Notes: generated by a model from the letters alone, not told the origin. DNA of 64,000 nucleotides from Teredinibacter purpureus (GCF_014217335.1 NZ_CP060092.1:79501-143500); one strand, 5' to 3'; positions 19,547 to 29,774 are shown, counted from the stretch's first letter. Made by a program: numbers and translations.

Positions 19547-21043
19547 TCATATAACCGCTGCTTTGCAATATTGATCGATAAACGTTTGATGACTGGGTAG
19601 CTTTTCGACGGTCATGCCAATGGCGTCTTTCATACTGTTAAGATAAATCGCCAACTGGTCATCGCCCATTGTTTTCGCAAGGTGATGATAGTGTTCCGGT
19701 TCAATCCCCTGCCCTAACATTACTTGCGTCCAAGAGTCGACTCTAAAGAGTTCCCCCGCCGCCTGATAGGCATGACCGTTTTTTTGAAACAACGCAATGC
19801 GGTGGGCCAAAGTATCGGGGATATCCATATTTTTACATCGACGCCAAAAGCTCGAATCATCTCGTTGTGTGGCGTGGTAATGCAGTAAAATAAAATCACG
19901 AATACTGGTAAGCTCACCAACGGCCAAGGTATTGTATTGATCTTGCAAAGACTGATCGACGCCATTAAACGGAAATAACTGCATTAATCGGGTAATGCCC
20001 ATCATAAATAGATGTATGCCCGTGGATTCTAACGGCTCTAAAAATCCTGCTGACAAACCAATGGCTACACAATTTTTATTCCACACTTTTCGCCTTATAC
20101 CGGGGCGATGCTTAATGACTCGAGGGTCGTTAATAGGGTTTCCTTCCACCTCTCGTAATAACGACGCGGTCGCTTCGTCATCTGATATGTGACGGCTCGA
20201 GTAGACATAGCCATTTCCCATTCGGTTTTGCAATGGAATACACCAACGCCATCCTGCGTCGAGTGCGACAGACCGAGTCATAGGTAAAGGTGTGCCCGTG
20301 ACGTCAGTTTGTACTGCAACGGCGCTATCACAGGGTAAAAGGTGAGACCAATCTTCAAACCCAGTTTCTAACGTTTGCTCAATAAGCAACGCCTCAAACC
20401 CCGTACAATCAATAAATAAATCGCCTTCAATCGTTGTGCCGGATTCGAGCGTTAACGATTCTATATTCCCCGTACTGGCATTTTGATTCACCTTGCTAAT
20501 GGTTCCTTCGGTATGTACAACACCGTGCTCTATAGCAATAGAACGTAGAAATTTGGCATACAGCAATGCATCTAAATGATAAGCATAATTAATGGGTGAT
20601 TTATCGGAGGTTGCAAACTTACCCTGTTTCGCTGCCTGTAGCTCTAAGCAGTAATCACCAAAGTCACTACTAAACCCTTGGGCCTTTCCATGTAACCAAT
20701 AATGCTGGAATTCAGACAGCCAACTTTCTTTACCTGTCTGCCCAAAGGAGTGAATATAGCGATCGCCTTTTTTTCCCCAATCCTCAAACGATATTCCAAG
20801 CTTAAAGGTTGCTTCAGTCGCCTTCATTAAGGCGCTTTCATCAATACCTAATAACTTATGGAACGTACGCGCGGTGGGAATAGTCGCCTCGCCCACACCA
20901 ATTGTACCCATCTGTTTTGATTCAACTAAGGTTATATTAAGCAAGCTTCCCAGCTTTTTAGACAGTGCCACAGCCGCTATCCAACCAGCCGTACCGCCGC
21001 CCGCAATGACCACTCGTTGAGGGGTGTTTTGATTATTACTCAC
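19547..21043 (-). CDS. Flavin-dependent tryptophan-halogenase family protein
   Basis: A 498-residue protein with the halogenase signatures: FAD-binding GGGTAGW at the N-terminus (residues 15-21), GWRWCIPL matching the diagnostic WxWxIP motif, a lysine at position 81 (ATFKLGISF) in the place of the catalytic lysine that carries the hypohalous species, and the Glu-bearing GFLEPLESTGIHL. These enzymes halogenate indole or related rings with reduced FAD, oxygen and halide. No flavin reductase or other biosynthetic gene is near. Many Cellvibrionales and Caulobacterales carry such genes near TonB receptors; the substrates are mostly unknown. The start at 21043 follows AGAGGA. Confidence 0.92.
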   Translation of the reverse strand: MSNNQNTPQRVVIAGGGTAGWIAAVALSKKLGSLLNITLVESKQMGTIGVGEATIPTARTFHKLLGIDESALMKATEATFKLGISFEDWGKKGDRYIHSFGQTGKESWLSEFQHYWLHGKAQGFSSDFGDYCLELQAAKQGKFATSDKSPINYAYHLDALLYAKFLRSIAIEHGVVHTEGTISKVNQNASTGNIESLTLESGTTIEGDLFIDCTGFEALLIEQTLETGFEDWSHLLPCDSAVAVQTDVTGTPLPMTRSVALDAGWRWCIPLQNRMGNGYVYSSRHISDDEATASLLREVEGNPINDPRVIKHRPGIRRKVWNKNCVAIGLSAGFLEPLESTGIHLFMMGITRLMQLFPFNGVDQSLQDQYNTLAVGELTSIRDFILLHYHATQRDDSSFWRRCKNMDIPDTLAHRIALFQKNGHAYQAAGELFRVDSWTQVMLGQGIEPEHYHHLAKTMGDDQLAIYLNSMKDAIGMTVEKLPSHQTFIDQYCKAAVI

Positions 21044-21705
21044 AAGAAATCCTCTTTGTTTTTATTCTGCGAAGTACTTTTGCACAACGCGCAAATCAGA
21101 CTCTTATCTTGGATCAATATTTTCCGGTTAAGTTTTAATCAGAAAAACCTGTTCATAGGGTATTACGCCTTCTTTACCCCTAAATAGTCGATCGCTACGC
21201 TATAGGAGGTAGGCACAATTGGCGCATGCCTCGCCTGCAAAGCATATTGCCGTTAACCACGAAGCTAAATGACAATACCTCTACCACAGCAAGGCTTAAA
21301 CGGTTATGGCCTGAAAGGCATCAATTTAAATCGGAACGAATAGTTCTTAGCTGGAATTAAATACTCTTCATGCGACATAGCCCCCAACTATAATTGCCAC
21401 CCACCCCCATTTGCTTGTTGATACCCACAATTATTCGAATGGAAAAACCGTCCCCATTCCCCTTGGATACAATAGGATTGTTGGTCTACCCAATAAATCA
21501 TACAATTAAATTTGCCATGCGACTGAATTAAGCATGCACGGAAAAGCGAATAACGCTTCAGCGAGAACTTACGAGCACCTAACCGTTTTATTTTTCTGAA
21601 GTGTCGAGGTGTTATCGCGAGGCTGATGAAGTCTAGGTATAATGCGCGCCGAATTCGCTTACGCTATGGTTAATAGTTTAAACGTTACCTTTATTTACCC
21701 AGAAT
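21044..21705. other. Intergenic region between divergent halogenase and epmB genes
   Basis: About 660 bp with no convincing gene. It holds the epmB promoter (21638-21648) and presumably the halogenase promoter. No strong palindrome was seen. Confidence 0.5.
21638..21648 (+). promoter_or_regulatory. epmB promoter -10 box with GCGCG discriminator
   Basis: TATAATGCGCG, identical to the 11-mer at the efp promoter, 58 bp before the epmB start. No good -35 is seen at the usual spacing. Confidence 0.6.
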
Positions 21706-22743
21706 ATGGTTACTCCTATGTCCTCCGCGTTCCATCCCCCGCATAGCGATGCCATTCAAGTTGTTCCGCTTTGCAGCTGGCAAGAAGAGCTGGGGCAACT
21801 TATTACATCACCAGAACAATTACTGGAAGAATTGGAACTCCCCTTCGAGATTCTCGATGAAGCACGAAGAGCCGCTAATCTTTTTCCGCTTCGCGTACCA
21901 CGCCCCTATCTTTCTCGTATTATTAAGGGTGACCTCAATGACCCGTTATTGCGACAAGTAATGCCTCTGGGAATAGAAGCGAATGCCACCGAAGGCTTTA
22001 CATCAGACCCACTAGCCGAAAAAGAGGCCAACCCGGTACCCGGTATTATTCATAAATACCACGGCCGGCTATTACTTATTGCTGCACCACAATGCGCCAT
22101 TAACTGTCGCTATTGCTTTAGACGAGAATTTGACTACGGCGGAAATACGCCATCACGAGAACAATGGCAGACAGCGTTAAGCTATATTAGAAATGACGAA
22201 TCTATAGAAGAAGTTATCATGAGCGGTGGAGACCCTCTCACCTTAAATGACCGTCAATTGTCCTGGCTATTTAACCAAATTGAAAAAATCCCCCACGTGA
22301 CACGCTTGCGCATACACACACGACTTCCCATAGTTATTCCTGCCCGCATAACAAAAACACTGCTGAAAAACCTTGCCGCCTTAACGCTACAAACGGTTGT
22401 AGTGGTTCATTGCAACCACCCCCAAGAAATTGATACACCCGTTCAGCAAAGTCTCGTACAACTAAAGTCTGCAGGTGTCACTGTATTCAACCAGTCCGTT
22501 TTGCTGAAATCTATCAATGACAGCGCTAACATTCTCGTTAAGCTCAGCAAACGGTTGTTTACCTGTGGCGTAATACCCTACTATCTACACCAGCTGGACA
22601 GAGTTTCCGGCGCAGCTCATTTTGAAGTGAGCGATAGAAAAGCAAAGGATATCTATCGGCATATGCTTGCCGAATTGCCCGGCTACTTAATGCCTAAACT
22701 GGTAAGAGAAGAAGCTGGGGCTAGCAGTAAATCACCCCTGTAG
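21706..22743 (+). CDS. epmB: EF-P (R)-beta-lysine 2,3-aminomutase EpmB
   Basis: A 345-residue radical SAM enzyme that turns lysine into beta-lysine for EpmA. The 4Fe-4S motif is CAINCRYCFRREF, preceded by KYHGRLLLIA and followed by EVIMSGGDPLTL, the hallmark of lysine 2,3-aminomutases; LRIHTRLPIVIPARIT follows. The length is that of short EpmB (YjeK) rather than long clostridial KamA. Together with EpmA (14.9 kb) and EF-P Lys34 the pathway is complete in this window. Two in-frame ATGs (21706, 21718) are possible starts; neither has a strong ribosome site. Confidence 0.95.
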   Translation: MVTPMSSAFHPPHSDAIQVVPLCSWQEELGQLITSPEQLLEELELPFEILDEARRAANLFPLRVPRPYLSRIIKGDLNDPLLRQVMPLGIEANATEGFTSDPLAEKEANPVPGIIHKYHGRLLLIAAPQCAINCRYCFRREFDYGGNTPSREQWQTALSYIRNDESIEEVIMSGGDPLTLNDRQLSWLFNQIEKIPHVTRLRIHTRLPIVIPARITKTLLKNLAALTLQTVVVVHCNHPQEIDTPVQQSLVQLKSAGVTVFNQSVLLKSINDSANILVKLSKRLFTCGVIPYYLHQLDRVSGAAHFEVSDRKAKDIYRHMLAELPGYLMPKLVREEAGASSKSPL

Positions 22744-22839
22744 CCACAACTATGTTTGATTGAAAGGAGCGTCACAGAGTATTCACTGTAACGCTTCACA
22801 TCCAATATAGACGCTATACTGGGAAGAGTTTCGATCGAA

Positions 22840-24597
22840 ATGGAGCCGCTCCAAGCGACAATGAGTCCAAAAGAGAATTTAATACGCTATATCGATAACT
22901 TACGGTTGCATGATGCAACCGTAAGTAAGTTGTCCTTCTGTAGCTCGAAAAAACCTGCGAAAGTAAAAGCGTGGGTGGAAGAGTTGCGCCAAACAAAAAC
23001 ATCAGAAACCAGCGCGGTTCTCTATTCAAGCCTTCCCGAATTTAGCCGTTTGAAAATAGACCCTGAAACCCGCTTGGAAATGCTTGAAGCCGTTCGGCCA
23101 GCAACGCAACATGCCATCGAAGGCCTCACTGGAGCCTTTATCAATCGCTCCGTGACCAGCTCAGCAAGCGCGCAAAAAACAGCCATTATCGCCCAAGGCA
23201 TTCAAAAAGCCATGATCGATGGCTACTGCCGATGCGTAGCCGACTTTTGCAGAATAAAACGTTTCCGGCCGGCCCAAGTAGAACTTTTAGTCACCTCTTT
23301 ACATCGTGCAATTTCAGGTATTGGTCTCGTTTTTTTCCGAAGCTATCAACTGTACTCTCAACCACCCACCGGCTTCTGGCTACATTTACATGCCTTATTT
23401 CAAATAGCCGATCATTTCGACTTACTAGCCAAACCGGTTAAAGACGCACTGCTAAACACCACTCGCGCAACCAATATTCAAACGGCTTACATGCGCGTAC
23501 TACTCATGGGCACCGCAAAACTTAATCAGATCAGCCAAAAAAATGTAGCGCTCGTTTACGATGCGTTCGAGCTTTGGGCTCAATATGGGCGGCTGCATAC
23601 CAGCCACCACCAAGACAAAGACATTTTCTATATTGTTAATATTTCGGCCGATCAACCGCCCACGTATAAATCTCGGTTCGACGGAAAATCGACGGATCGA
23701 ATATTACAACTGAATTTCAAGGTGCTCGTCAGCCTGCTAAGCAAACACTCTCGAACCAATAGTTCGCAGCCCGCCGAAGACGAAATCGACCATGTCACAG
23801 GCAAACTTCCTGTACCAGCGGGGTTTCCAGATTCTCTCATGGACCACCTGCTTAATTGTTGGAGCAGTATCAGCCAGCGAAGGCAAGAGCGCCGAGACGT
23901 GCAAACTGTCGCCGAAGTATGTGTTGGGCTGGTAAATACGCACTACTATGTAAGCGGCAAACAAGCTTTCGACGATTTTACTGGCCAAAGCGATCTCGAC
24001 GGTGGCCGCGACGTGCTAAGCACACTCTCTTCTAGTATGGCCTCGCCCTTCACTGACGCTCCCAAAGGCGCCAGCGAACAGGTCCCTACGCATAGTGTTA
24101 GCGTGCAAAATGTCAGCGCCGGTGGGTGCTGTTTGCTCTGGAAAGAAGATATCCCGCCGAAGCTTCAGTCCGGCGAATTAATAGGCATAAAAGAAAAGGG
24201 CCGACATAGCTGGAGCATAGGAGTAGTACGCTGGATACGTCAGTTCAAAGGGATTTCTCAACTCGGCATACAAACGCTTGCCAGCCACCCTAAGCCCTTC
24301 GGTGCGGGCCAGATGTACGATATGGGCGGCTATTCCGATTATGCGCGCGCATTCTATATACCCGCCCAGAAAAATGGCCAGAACCCAGCGTCAATCATTA
24401 CCGCTTATGCACCCTTCAAAGAGACGGATAAAGTAAAAATATATGATGGCGAGTCCATATTTACGGTAAAATTGACCAAAACACTCTTTTCAACAAGTAG
24501 TGTTCGCCAATTTGCCTATCACCCCTTAGACTCGGCAAATAAAGAAACGAAGCCGCGAAAAGCGGGAAATCAAAGTTTCGATAGCGACTGGAATTAA
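22840..24597 (+). CDS. PilZ-type protein upstream of fimX (PA4958-like)
   Basis: A 585-residue protein. Most of it is helical and without known enzyme motifs. The C-terminal part (about residues 410-500) has a PilZ-like segment (VQNVSAGGCCLLW, then GVVRWIRQFKGISQLGI), although the usual RxxxR c-di-GMP motif is not obvious. The neighbour order (this gene, fimX, then serB and ytjB) matches Pseudomonas aeruginosa PA4958-PA4961, from memory. A role with FimX in type IV pilus and c-di-GMP control is inferred. A terminator separates it from fimX. Confidence 0.75.
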   Translation: MEPLQATMSPKENLIRYIDNLRLHDATVSKLSFCSSKKPAKVKAWVEELRQTKTSETSAVLYSSLPEFSRLKIDPETRLEMLEAVRPATQHAIEGLTGAFINRSVTSSASAQKTAIIAQGIQKAMIDGYCRCVADFCRIKRFRPAQVELLVTSLHRAISGIGLVFFRSYQLYSQPPTGFWLHLHALFQIADHFDLLAKPVKDALLNTTRATNIQTAYMRVLLMGTAKLNQISQKNVALVYDAFELWAQYGRLHTSHHQDKDIFYIVNISADQPPTYKSRFDGKSTDRILQLNFKVLVSLLSKHSRTNSSQPAEDEIDHVTGKLPVPAGFPDSLMDHLLNCWSSISQRRQERRDVQTVAEVCVGLVNTHYYVSGKQAFDDFTGQSDLDGGRDVLSTLSSSMASPFTDAPKGASEQVPTHSVSVQNVSAGGCCLLWKEDIPPKLQSGELIGIKEKGRHSWSIGVVRWIRQFKGISQLGIQTLASHPKPFGAGQMYDMGGYSDYARAFYIPAQKNGQNPASIITAYAPFKETDKVKIYDGESIFTVKLTKTLFSTSSVRQFAYHPLDSANKETKPRKAGNQSFDSDWN

Positions 24598-24605
24598 AAA
24601 GGCAT

Positions 24606-24632
24606 AAAACGAAGCGCTTCATTCGTTTTTTT
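24606..24632 (+). terminator. Terminator after the PilZ-type gene
   Basis: Stem AAAACGAA (24606-24613)/TTCGTTTT (24622-24629) followed by a T run, 9 bp after the stop. Confidence 0.8.
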
Positions 24633-24800
24633 GCTGGGTACTTCACACGGGCTATACTTATAGATCGAGTACACTTGCGCCCCTAGAAATTTATGCGTGT
24701 TGGTTATATTAAAATGACCGACCGACTCTGACAGAGTGTGTAATAACACAGCGTTAAACGCCTCTGACAAAGGTAACCGGATAACGACGCCTTTCAACCT

Positions 24801-26891
24801 ATGTCTCAAAACAAAACGATTAGATTGTTAATACTGAATGATTCGCGGTCTGAAGCCGAACGTCTCATCAGTATGCTACACAACGCCGGCCGTCCAGTGC
24901 GGGCACAACATGTAGACAACATTGAGGCGCTCAACAAGTTACTCCAAGAAAAAGTCTGGGACCTCCTAATAGGCCTCGACAGCAGTCAAAGCCTAAAACC
25001 CCTCGACGCAATACGGCTCATACGAAAACTCAACAAAGATGTACCTTTTATACTTCAGTCCAATGACGAAGGCTCCCAGCCTATCGTTGAAGGGTTAAAG
25101 CTCGGTGCCGCCGACGTCGTAAAAGTAGACGAAGACCAACATTTATTACTGGCCATCCAACGAGAATTCCAACACCGCGAAGACCGAGATTTACGCCGTT
25201 TCGCTGAACGCCGACACAAAGAGATTGAACGGCGAAACCAACAACTCCTCGACAGCTCTCGCGATGCGATAGCTTTTGTCCAAGACGGTATGTTTCTCTA
25301 TGCAAACGATTCCTTCACCGAACTTCTAGGCCACGAGGATAGAGATGAGTTCGAGTGCGTGCCCGTAATCGATATGATTCGAGACGCCGACCAAGACAAG
25401 GTCAAACGATTTCTTAAAGACTTCACCCTAAAGGGCAGCGACATCGATTCCAATATGCTGGAGTTTTCGGCGATTACCGCGGATGGAGCCGAACGAGCCC
25501 TTAAAGTGGATGTTCGCAAATCAAATTATGAAGAAGAAGTTTGTATTCAATTTCTCATTAAAACAAACGATGGCGGCAGCGAAGAGCTAGAAGCACAGCT
25601 GGAACACATTAAGAATCAAGACCTCGCGACAGGGCTCTACAACAGAAGCTATTTATTAGACGCATTACATCAAGCCGTTGACAACGCCGCTAATGGGGAC
25701 GCCAACAGTACACTGCTGAATGTGGGTGTTAACAGTTTTACCGAAACCGTAAAAGAAAAACTGGGCGTCGCATCGTCTGATATTGTGCTGGGTTCTATTG
25801 CCGCCTATATGAAAACGCTCACAAAAGAAAAAGATATTCTTTGCCGCTACGGCGACGATACCTTTATGTTGCTGGTACCCAAAATTGATCCGGAAACCAC
25901 GCTTCGTCGAGCCAATGAGTTATGTGATCAGCTTGCCAATTACATTGTTGATATCGATGGTTCCACTCTTCACTTTACCTACAACATTGGTATTGCGATT
26001 ATAAACGAGACGACCGCCAACGCCGAAATACCTATTGAGCAAGCACATAAAGCACTCTCTATCGCTCAAGCAGAAGACATTGAAGGCGATCACGTTCGTA
26101 TATACGAACCCGAAACCAAAGAAGATTCGAAGAAAGATATTGCCAACATGGTGCAGCGCGCACTCGATACCGGCCGTTTTAAATTACTCTATCAACCCAT
26201 TTTAAGTTTGCGCGGCTCAGATAAAGAACACTATGAAGTGTTACTGCGCATGATGGACGAAGAAGGAAAAGAAATTTCGCCCAACGACTTCCTGTCTACG
26301 GCAGCCCAAATAGGCGCCACGACCAAAATAGACCGCTGGGTTATTCTCGAATCGATAAAAATACTATCTGAGCACCGCAAAAATGGGCATCAAACGCATT
26401 TAATGCTTAATTTAAGCCGAGAATCAATGCTCGACGCCACATTACCTCCGTGGCTTGGCGTTGCTTTTAAGGCTGCCAATTTGCCGGCCGATGCACTTGT
26501 ATTCCAATTGGCCGAAATTGATATTAACGATCACCTCAATGTAGCAGCCTCGTTTACAGAACAAATTAAGAAGCTTGGTAGTAGCTGTGGTATAACGCGA
26601 TTTGGGTGTGCACTTAATCCGCTAAACGCGTTAAAACACGTTGCTTGCACCCATGTAAAAGTAGACGGTTCTTTTACGCACGATTTACAAAATAGCGGCG
26701 ACGACTCAACTAGCGCGCTGAACGAACTGGTCAGCCAACTGCACCAAGAAGATAAAATCACCATTGTTCCATTTGTCGAAAATGCGAGCGTTCTCTCTAA
26801 ACTGTGGCAATCGGGTGTTCATTATATCCAAGGCTATTATCTACAAGGCCCCGTCGACGCCATGAATTACGACTTTGATACCGAAAGCTAA
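24801..26891 (+). CDS. fimX: FimX-like degenerate GGDEF/EAL protein (REC-PAS-GGDEF-EAL)
   Basis: A 696-residue protein with four domains: REC-like (about 8-130), PAS (about 145-255), GGDEF (about 270-430) and EAL (about 445-690). The GGDEF signature is degenerate (RYGDDTF) and the EAL motif reads EVL (YEVLLRMM), as in Pseudomonas FimX, so neither cyclase nor phosphodiesterase activity is expected; the EAL domain likely binds c-di-GMP as a receptor. The REC-like domain (LLILNDSRSEAERL) has an unusual acidic pocket (LLIGLDSS). FimX localises to the pole and promotes type IV pilus assembly. Synteny with serB supports the name. Confidence 0.9.
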   Translation: MSQNKTIRLLILNDSRSEAERLISMLHNAGRPVRAQHVDNIEALNKLLQEKVWDLLIGLDSSQSLKPLDAIRLIRKLNKDVPFILQSNDEGSQPIVEGLKLGAADVVKVDEDQHLLLAIQREFQHREDRDLRRFAERRHKEIERRNQQLLDSSRDAIAFVQDGMFLYANDSFTELLGHEDRDEFECVPVIDMIRDADQDKVKRFLKDFTLKGSDIDSNMLEFSAITADGAERALKVDVRKSNYEEEVCIQFLIKTNDGGSEELEAQLEHIKNQDLATGLYNRSYLLDALHQAVDNAANGDANSTLLNVGVNSFTETVKEKLGVASSDIVLGSIAAYMKTLTKEKDILCRYGDDTFMLLVPKIDPETTLRRANELCDQLANYIVDIDGSTLHFTYNIGIAIINETTANAEIPIEQAHKALSIAQAEDIEGDHVRIYEPETKEDSKKDIANMVQRALDTGRFKLLYQPILSLRGSDKEHYEVLLRMMDEEGKEISPNDFLSTAAQIGATTKIDRWVILESIKILSEHRKNGHQTHLMLNLSRESMLDATLPPWLGVAFKAANLPADALVFQLAEIDINDHLNVAASFTEQIKKLGSSCGITRFGCALNPLNALKHVACTHVKVDGSFTHDLQNSGDDSTSALNELVSQLHQEDKITIVPFVENASVLSKLWQSGVHYIQGYYLQGPVDAMNYDFDTES

Positions 26892-27016
26892 TTCAAACGC
26901 ACACCATTAACATCTCCAGTCTTTATCGGCCTCAAACACTCTTTGTGTCCGCCCACTGATAGAGCCCTAACGCACTCGTTAAGCGTTCGTAAATCTTTAG
27001 CCCGCGCTCTGAGCCC

Positions 27017-28336
27017 CTACCCCATATAGGTATCGAACAACTCTTCTCGGTGATCCACAAAGTCATCCAAGTTGGTTTGGCTTCGGAAGCTACTTGCTGG
27101 AGGCGTGTCGTACATGTCAGCAAATACTGGGTCGGCAACAGCTTCGCTCTTAGCTTTCAGGCTAGCCTTGGACGCAGCGGCGGTTGTTTTCCAAGCATAG
27201 ACTGCGTAAGGGTCCATATTTAGCAGCTGGTTAAGCAAGTGTTTCGCTAAGACGAGATCCCCGGACGCCTTAGACAGCTCTAGCATAAGGTTATCGTGGA
27301 TGGTCTCGTAATCATCGAGAAAACGATCTAACCGTTTTTGTATCTGGACGTTGAAGGCTCCAGAAGGCGGCAGCTCGTCGTGGTTCAAGAAATCGTTCAC
27401 TTCATCCGCATTCACAACTTGCTCATCAAAAATTGCCTGTACCTCCGCCATCGTTGTAATACTTGTTAACGTGGAAAGGGTCACTCGATGAGCAACGGTA
27501 TGAGGCCCCTGCGGAATACTGCTTATTTTACAATGCGGTTTGGTATGAGTATAAGTGTAAAGCGTTGGCACCCGCGCCGAAAGTTCTGAGCGCCCAGCGG
27601 TTCTTAGCAGCTTGTCATAAGCAGTAGCTTTAGCTTTCGTTGAATGTTCTTTATACGGGTCGAAAGTGGAATACCAGCGCCCCGCCGCATACTTTTTAAC
27701 CTTTAATTGTACTGCCGCCTCGCCGTTATTCGAACGGTCATGGCCTACATTAAATTGACTGCTGCTGTGCGCCATTGCTTGCGCCCCGCGATAGTGAGCC
27801 GCTCGCTCGCCCATAACATCCGCTTCTCTTTCTAAACGGGAATCATCATTCACATTCATTTGCCCTTTCAATTGCGTAGTCGCCCTTACCCGCCCCTGCT
27901 TCTGCTGTACCACATGCCATGCCTCATGCGGTAAATGCTTTTCTTGGCCGGAAGCGAGATGAATATGAGAGCCTTGCGCATAGGCGTGCGCTTGGAGCTG
28001 TGCAGGCTTGCTGGAATTATAATGCACCTTAACATCCTGCATGGAATAACCCGAAAGGCGCTCTAAACCCGATTTAAGCGTGTCTGGTAATCCTGTAGGA
28101 TTGGCGTTGTTCTGTGGTGTATGCTGAGAGGCAGAACGATAACCATTGTCAGCGTGCAACTGTGCCGTTGGCTTTGTTTGAAGATGTGTTTGAACTAAGG
28201 TTTGAGGCGTTCGATGCGACAATGGCGGGGAGTAATGATCCGTAGCCTGAAAAACGGTATCGCTTTCGCTACGCTTTTTAAAAAGAGCATTCGGTAACAT
28301 CCCAACTGTGCGTGATCGACTCGCGTATGAATTCAA
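27017..28336 (-). CDS. DUF4157-domain protein with HExxH motif, candidate toxin/effector
   Basis: A 439-residue protein with no signal peptide or membrane helix. The first 80 residues are polar and low in complexity. Residues ~82-178 are a DUF4157 domain: LPDTLKSGLERLSGYSM, VKVHYNS, then HEAWH (137-141), a zinc-type HExxH site with a possible third ligand in EREADVMG. The C-terminal ~250 residues match no family I know; they include PQGPHTVAHRVT and long helices. DUF4157 occurs in proteins carried or processed by extracellular contractile injection systems and in polymorphic toxins, with variable C-terminal domains. No such system is in the window. It separates fimX from serB, which are neighbours in Pseudomonas, so insertion here is likely. 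Confidence 0.75.
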   Translation of the reverse strand: MNSYASRSRTVGMLPNALFKKRSESDTVFQATDHYSPPLSHRTPQTLVQTHLQTKPTAQLHADNGYRSASQHTPQNNANPTGLPDTLKSGLERLSGYSMQDVKVHYNSSKPAQLQAHAYAQGSHIHLASGQEKHLPHEAWHVVQQKQGRVRATTQLKGQMNVNDDSRLEREADVMGERAAHYRGAQAMAHSSSQFNVGHDRSNNGEAAVQLKVKKYAAGRWYSTFDPYKEHSTKAKATAYDKLLRTAGRSELSARVPTLYTYTHTKPHCKISSIPQGPHTVAHRVTLSTLTSITTMAEVQAIFDEQVVNADEVNDFLNHDELPPSGAFNVQIQKRLDRFLDDYETIHDNLMLELSKASGDLVLAKHLLNQLLNMDPYAVYAWKTTAAASKASLKAKSEAVADPVFADMYDTPPASSFRSQTNLDDFVDHREELFDTYMG

Positions 28337-28562
28337 GTTTAGCTCCCTGTTATTGTTTGTTTCGCCTCTGGTCTTTAAGAGCGGACGCTGGAGGCGCCTA
28401 AAACGTGCGCTACTCCCTTAACATAACAAACTTTTCAAACCACTTAAAACACCATAACCAAATTACGAAATTTAGTGCTAAAGGTTTTCCATGCGTTACG
28501 CTCAACAACACACTCCTGCACTACGGAAAAACCAACACTCTCAGCGGCAAATAGTCGCAAAT

Positions 28563-29774
28563 TTAGTCTATTTCGCGGTCGCGAAAACCCATTAAGTACA
28601 GAATCGCGTCCAAACCCAAGGTCGAGATAGCTTGCTTTGCCTCCGCTCTAACCAACGGTTTCGCACGAAACGCGATACCTAAGCCCGCAATACTAAGCAT
28701 AGGCAAGTCATTCGCACCGTCACCCACCGCGACAACTTGCTTCAACGAAATGCCTTCTTGCTCGGCAAGCTCGGTTAACAACGCAGCTTTACGCGCACCA
28801 TTAACAATCTCACCGTTCACTTCACCGGTTACTTTACCGTCGACAATCTCTAGATCATTAGCATAGACATAGTCTATGCCCAACTTGCCCTGCAAATACC
28901 GACCAAAATAATTGAATCCGCCCGATAAGATAGCCGTTTTGTAGCCTAGCTTACTTAAGGTTGAAATTAGCCGCTCAGCACCTTCGGTTACCGGCAGGCT
29001 TTCGGCAATGCCAGCCAAAACAGACTCATCAAGCCCTTTTAATAACGACATGCGTTGCTTAAAGCTCTCGTTAAAATCGATCTCTCCGCGCATTGCGGCC
29101 TCGGTTATCGCTGCAACTTGCTCGCCGACACCGGCCGCCTTGGCTAGCTCATCGATGACCTCCGCCTCAATCAGCGTTGAGTCCATATCAAAACATACCA
29201 GCCGACGTGTACGGCGGAACATATTGTCTTCCTGAAACGCGATATCCACATCAAGCTCAGACGCTAGCTCTGCAAAATCTGCTCGAAGCTGCCCGATATT
29301 ACCGGCCACGCCACGCGCCGAAAATTCCACGCACGCGATAGAATCTTTATCGCTTTCGTCTAATGGCACTCGGCCCGATAACCGGCTGATATTATCAATA
29401 TTCAAGTTATGCTCGGCGACCACGCGCGTGAGCGCTGCAATTTGGCTAGCGGTTATCTGTCGCGCGAGCAACGTCACAATATGCCGCTCTTTACCTTGAT
29501 GACTAATCCATTCGGCATAGCTGCCCTCTGGTATCGGTTGAAAGCGTACTTGCATACCAATGTCATGCATTCGATAAAGAATATTCTTTACGACAGGGGA
29601 AGAATCGCTTCCATCCGGTACTTCAACCAACATTCCTAATGAAAGCTGATCGTGGATAACCGCTTGACCAATATCCAGCACATTGCCATTGTTTTCCGCC
29701 AAAATAGCGGTAACTTCTGAGGTAACCCCCGGTTTATCATCGCCGGAGATATTAATAAGTATTAGTTCACGCAC
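28563..29774 (-). CDS. serB: Phosphoserine phosphatase
   Basis: A 403-residue enzyme that makes serine from phosphoserine. The N-terminal half has two ACT-like regions (INISGDDKPGVTSEVT and HIVTLLARQITASQIAAL). The C-terminal HAD domain has the catalytic DMDST (196-200), SGGFNYF, and GDGANDLPML for magnesium. Length fits the long, ACT-bearing form of gammaproteobacteria. Divergent from the ytjB/ahpA gene, the conserved arrangement. Confidence 0.97.
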   Translation of the reverse strand: MRELILINISGDDKPGVTSEVTAILAENNGNVLDIGQAVIHDQLSLGMLVEVPDGSDSSPVVKNILYRMHDIGMQVRFQPIPEGSYAEWISHQGKERHIVTLLARQITASQIAALTRVVAEHNLNIDNISRLSGRVPLDESDKDSIACVEFSARGVAGNIGQLRADFAELASELDVDIAFQEDNMFRRTRRLVCFDMDSTLIEAEVIDELAKAAGVGEQVAAITEAAMRGEIDFNESFKQRMSLLKGLDESVLAGIAESLPVTEGAERLISTLSKLGYKTAILSGGFNYFGRYLQGKLGIDYVYANDLEIVDGKVTGEVNGEIVNGARKAALLTELAEQEGISLKQVVAVGDGANDLPMLSIAGLGIAFRAKPLVRAEAKQAISTLGLDAILYLMGFRDREID

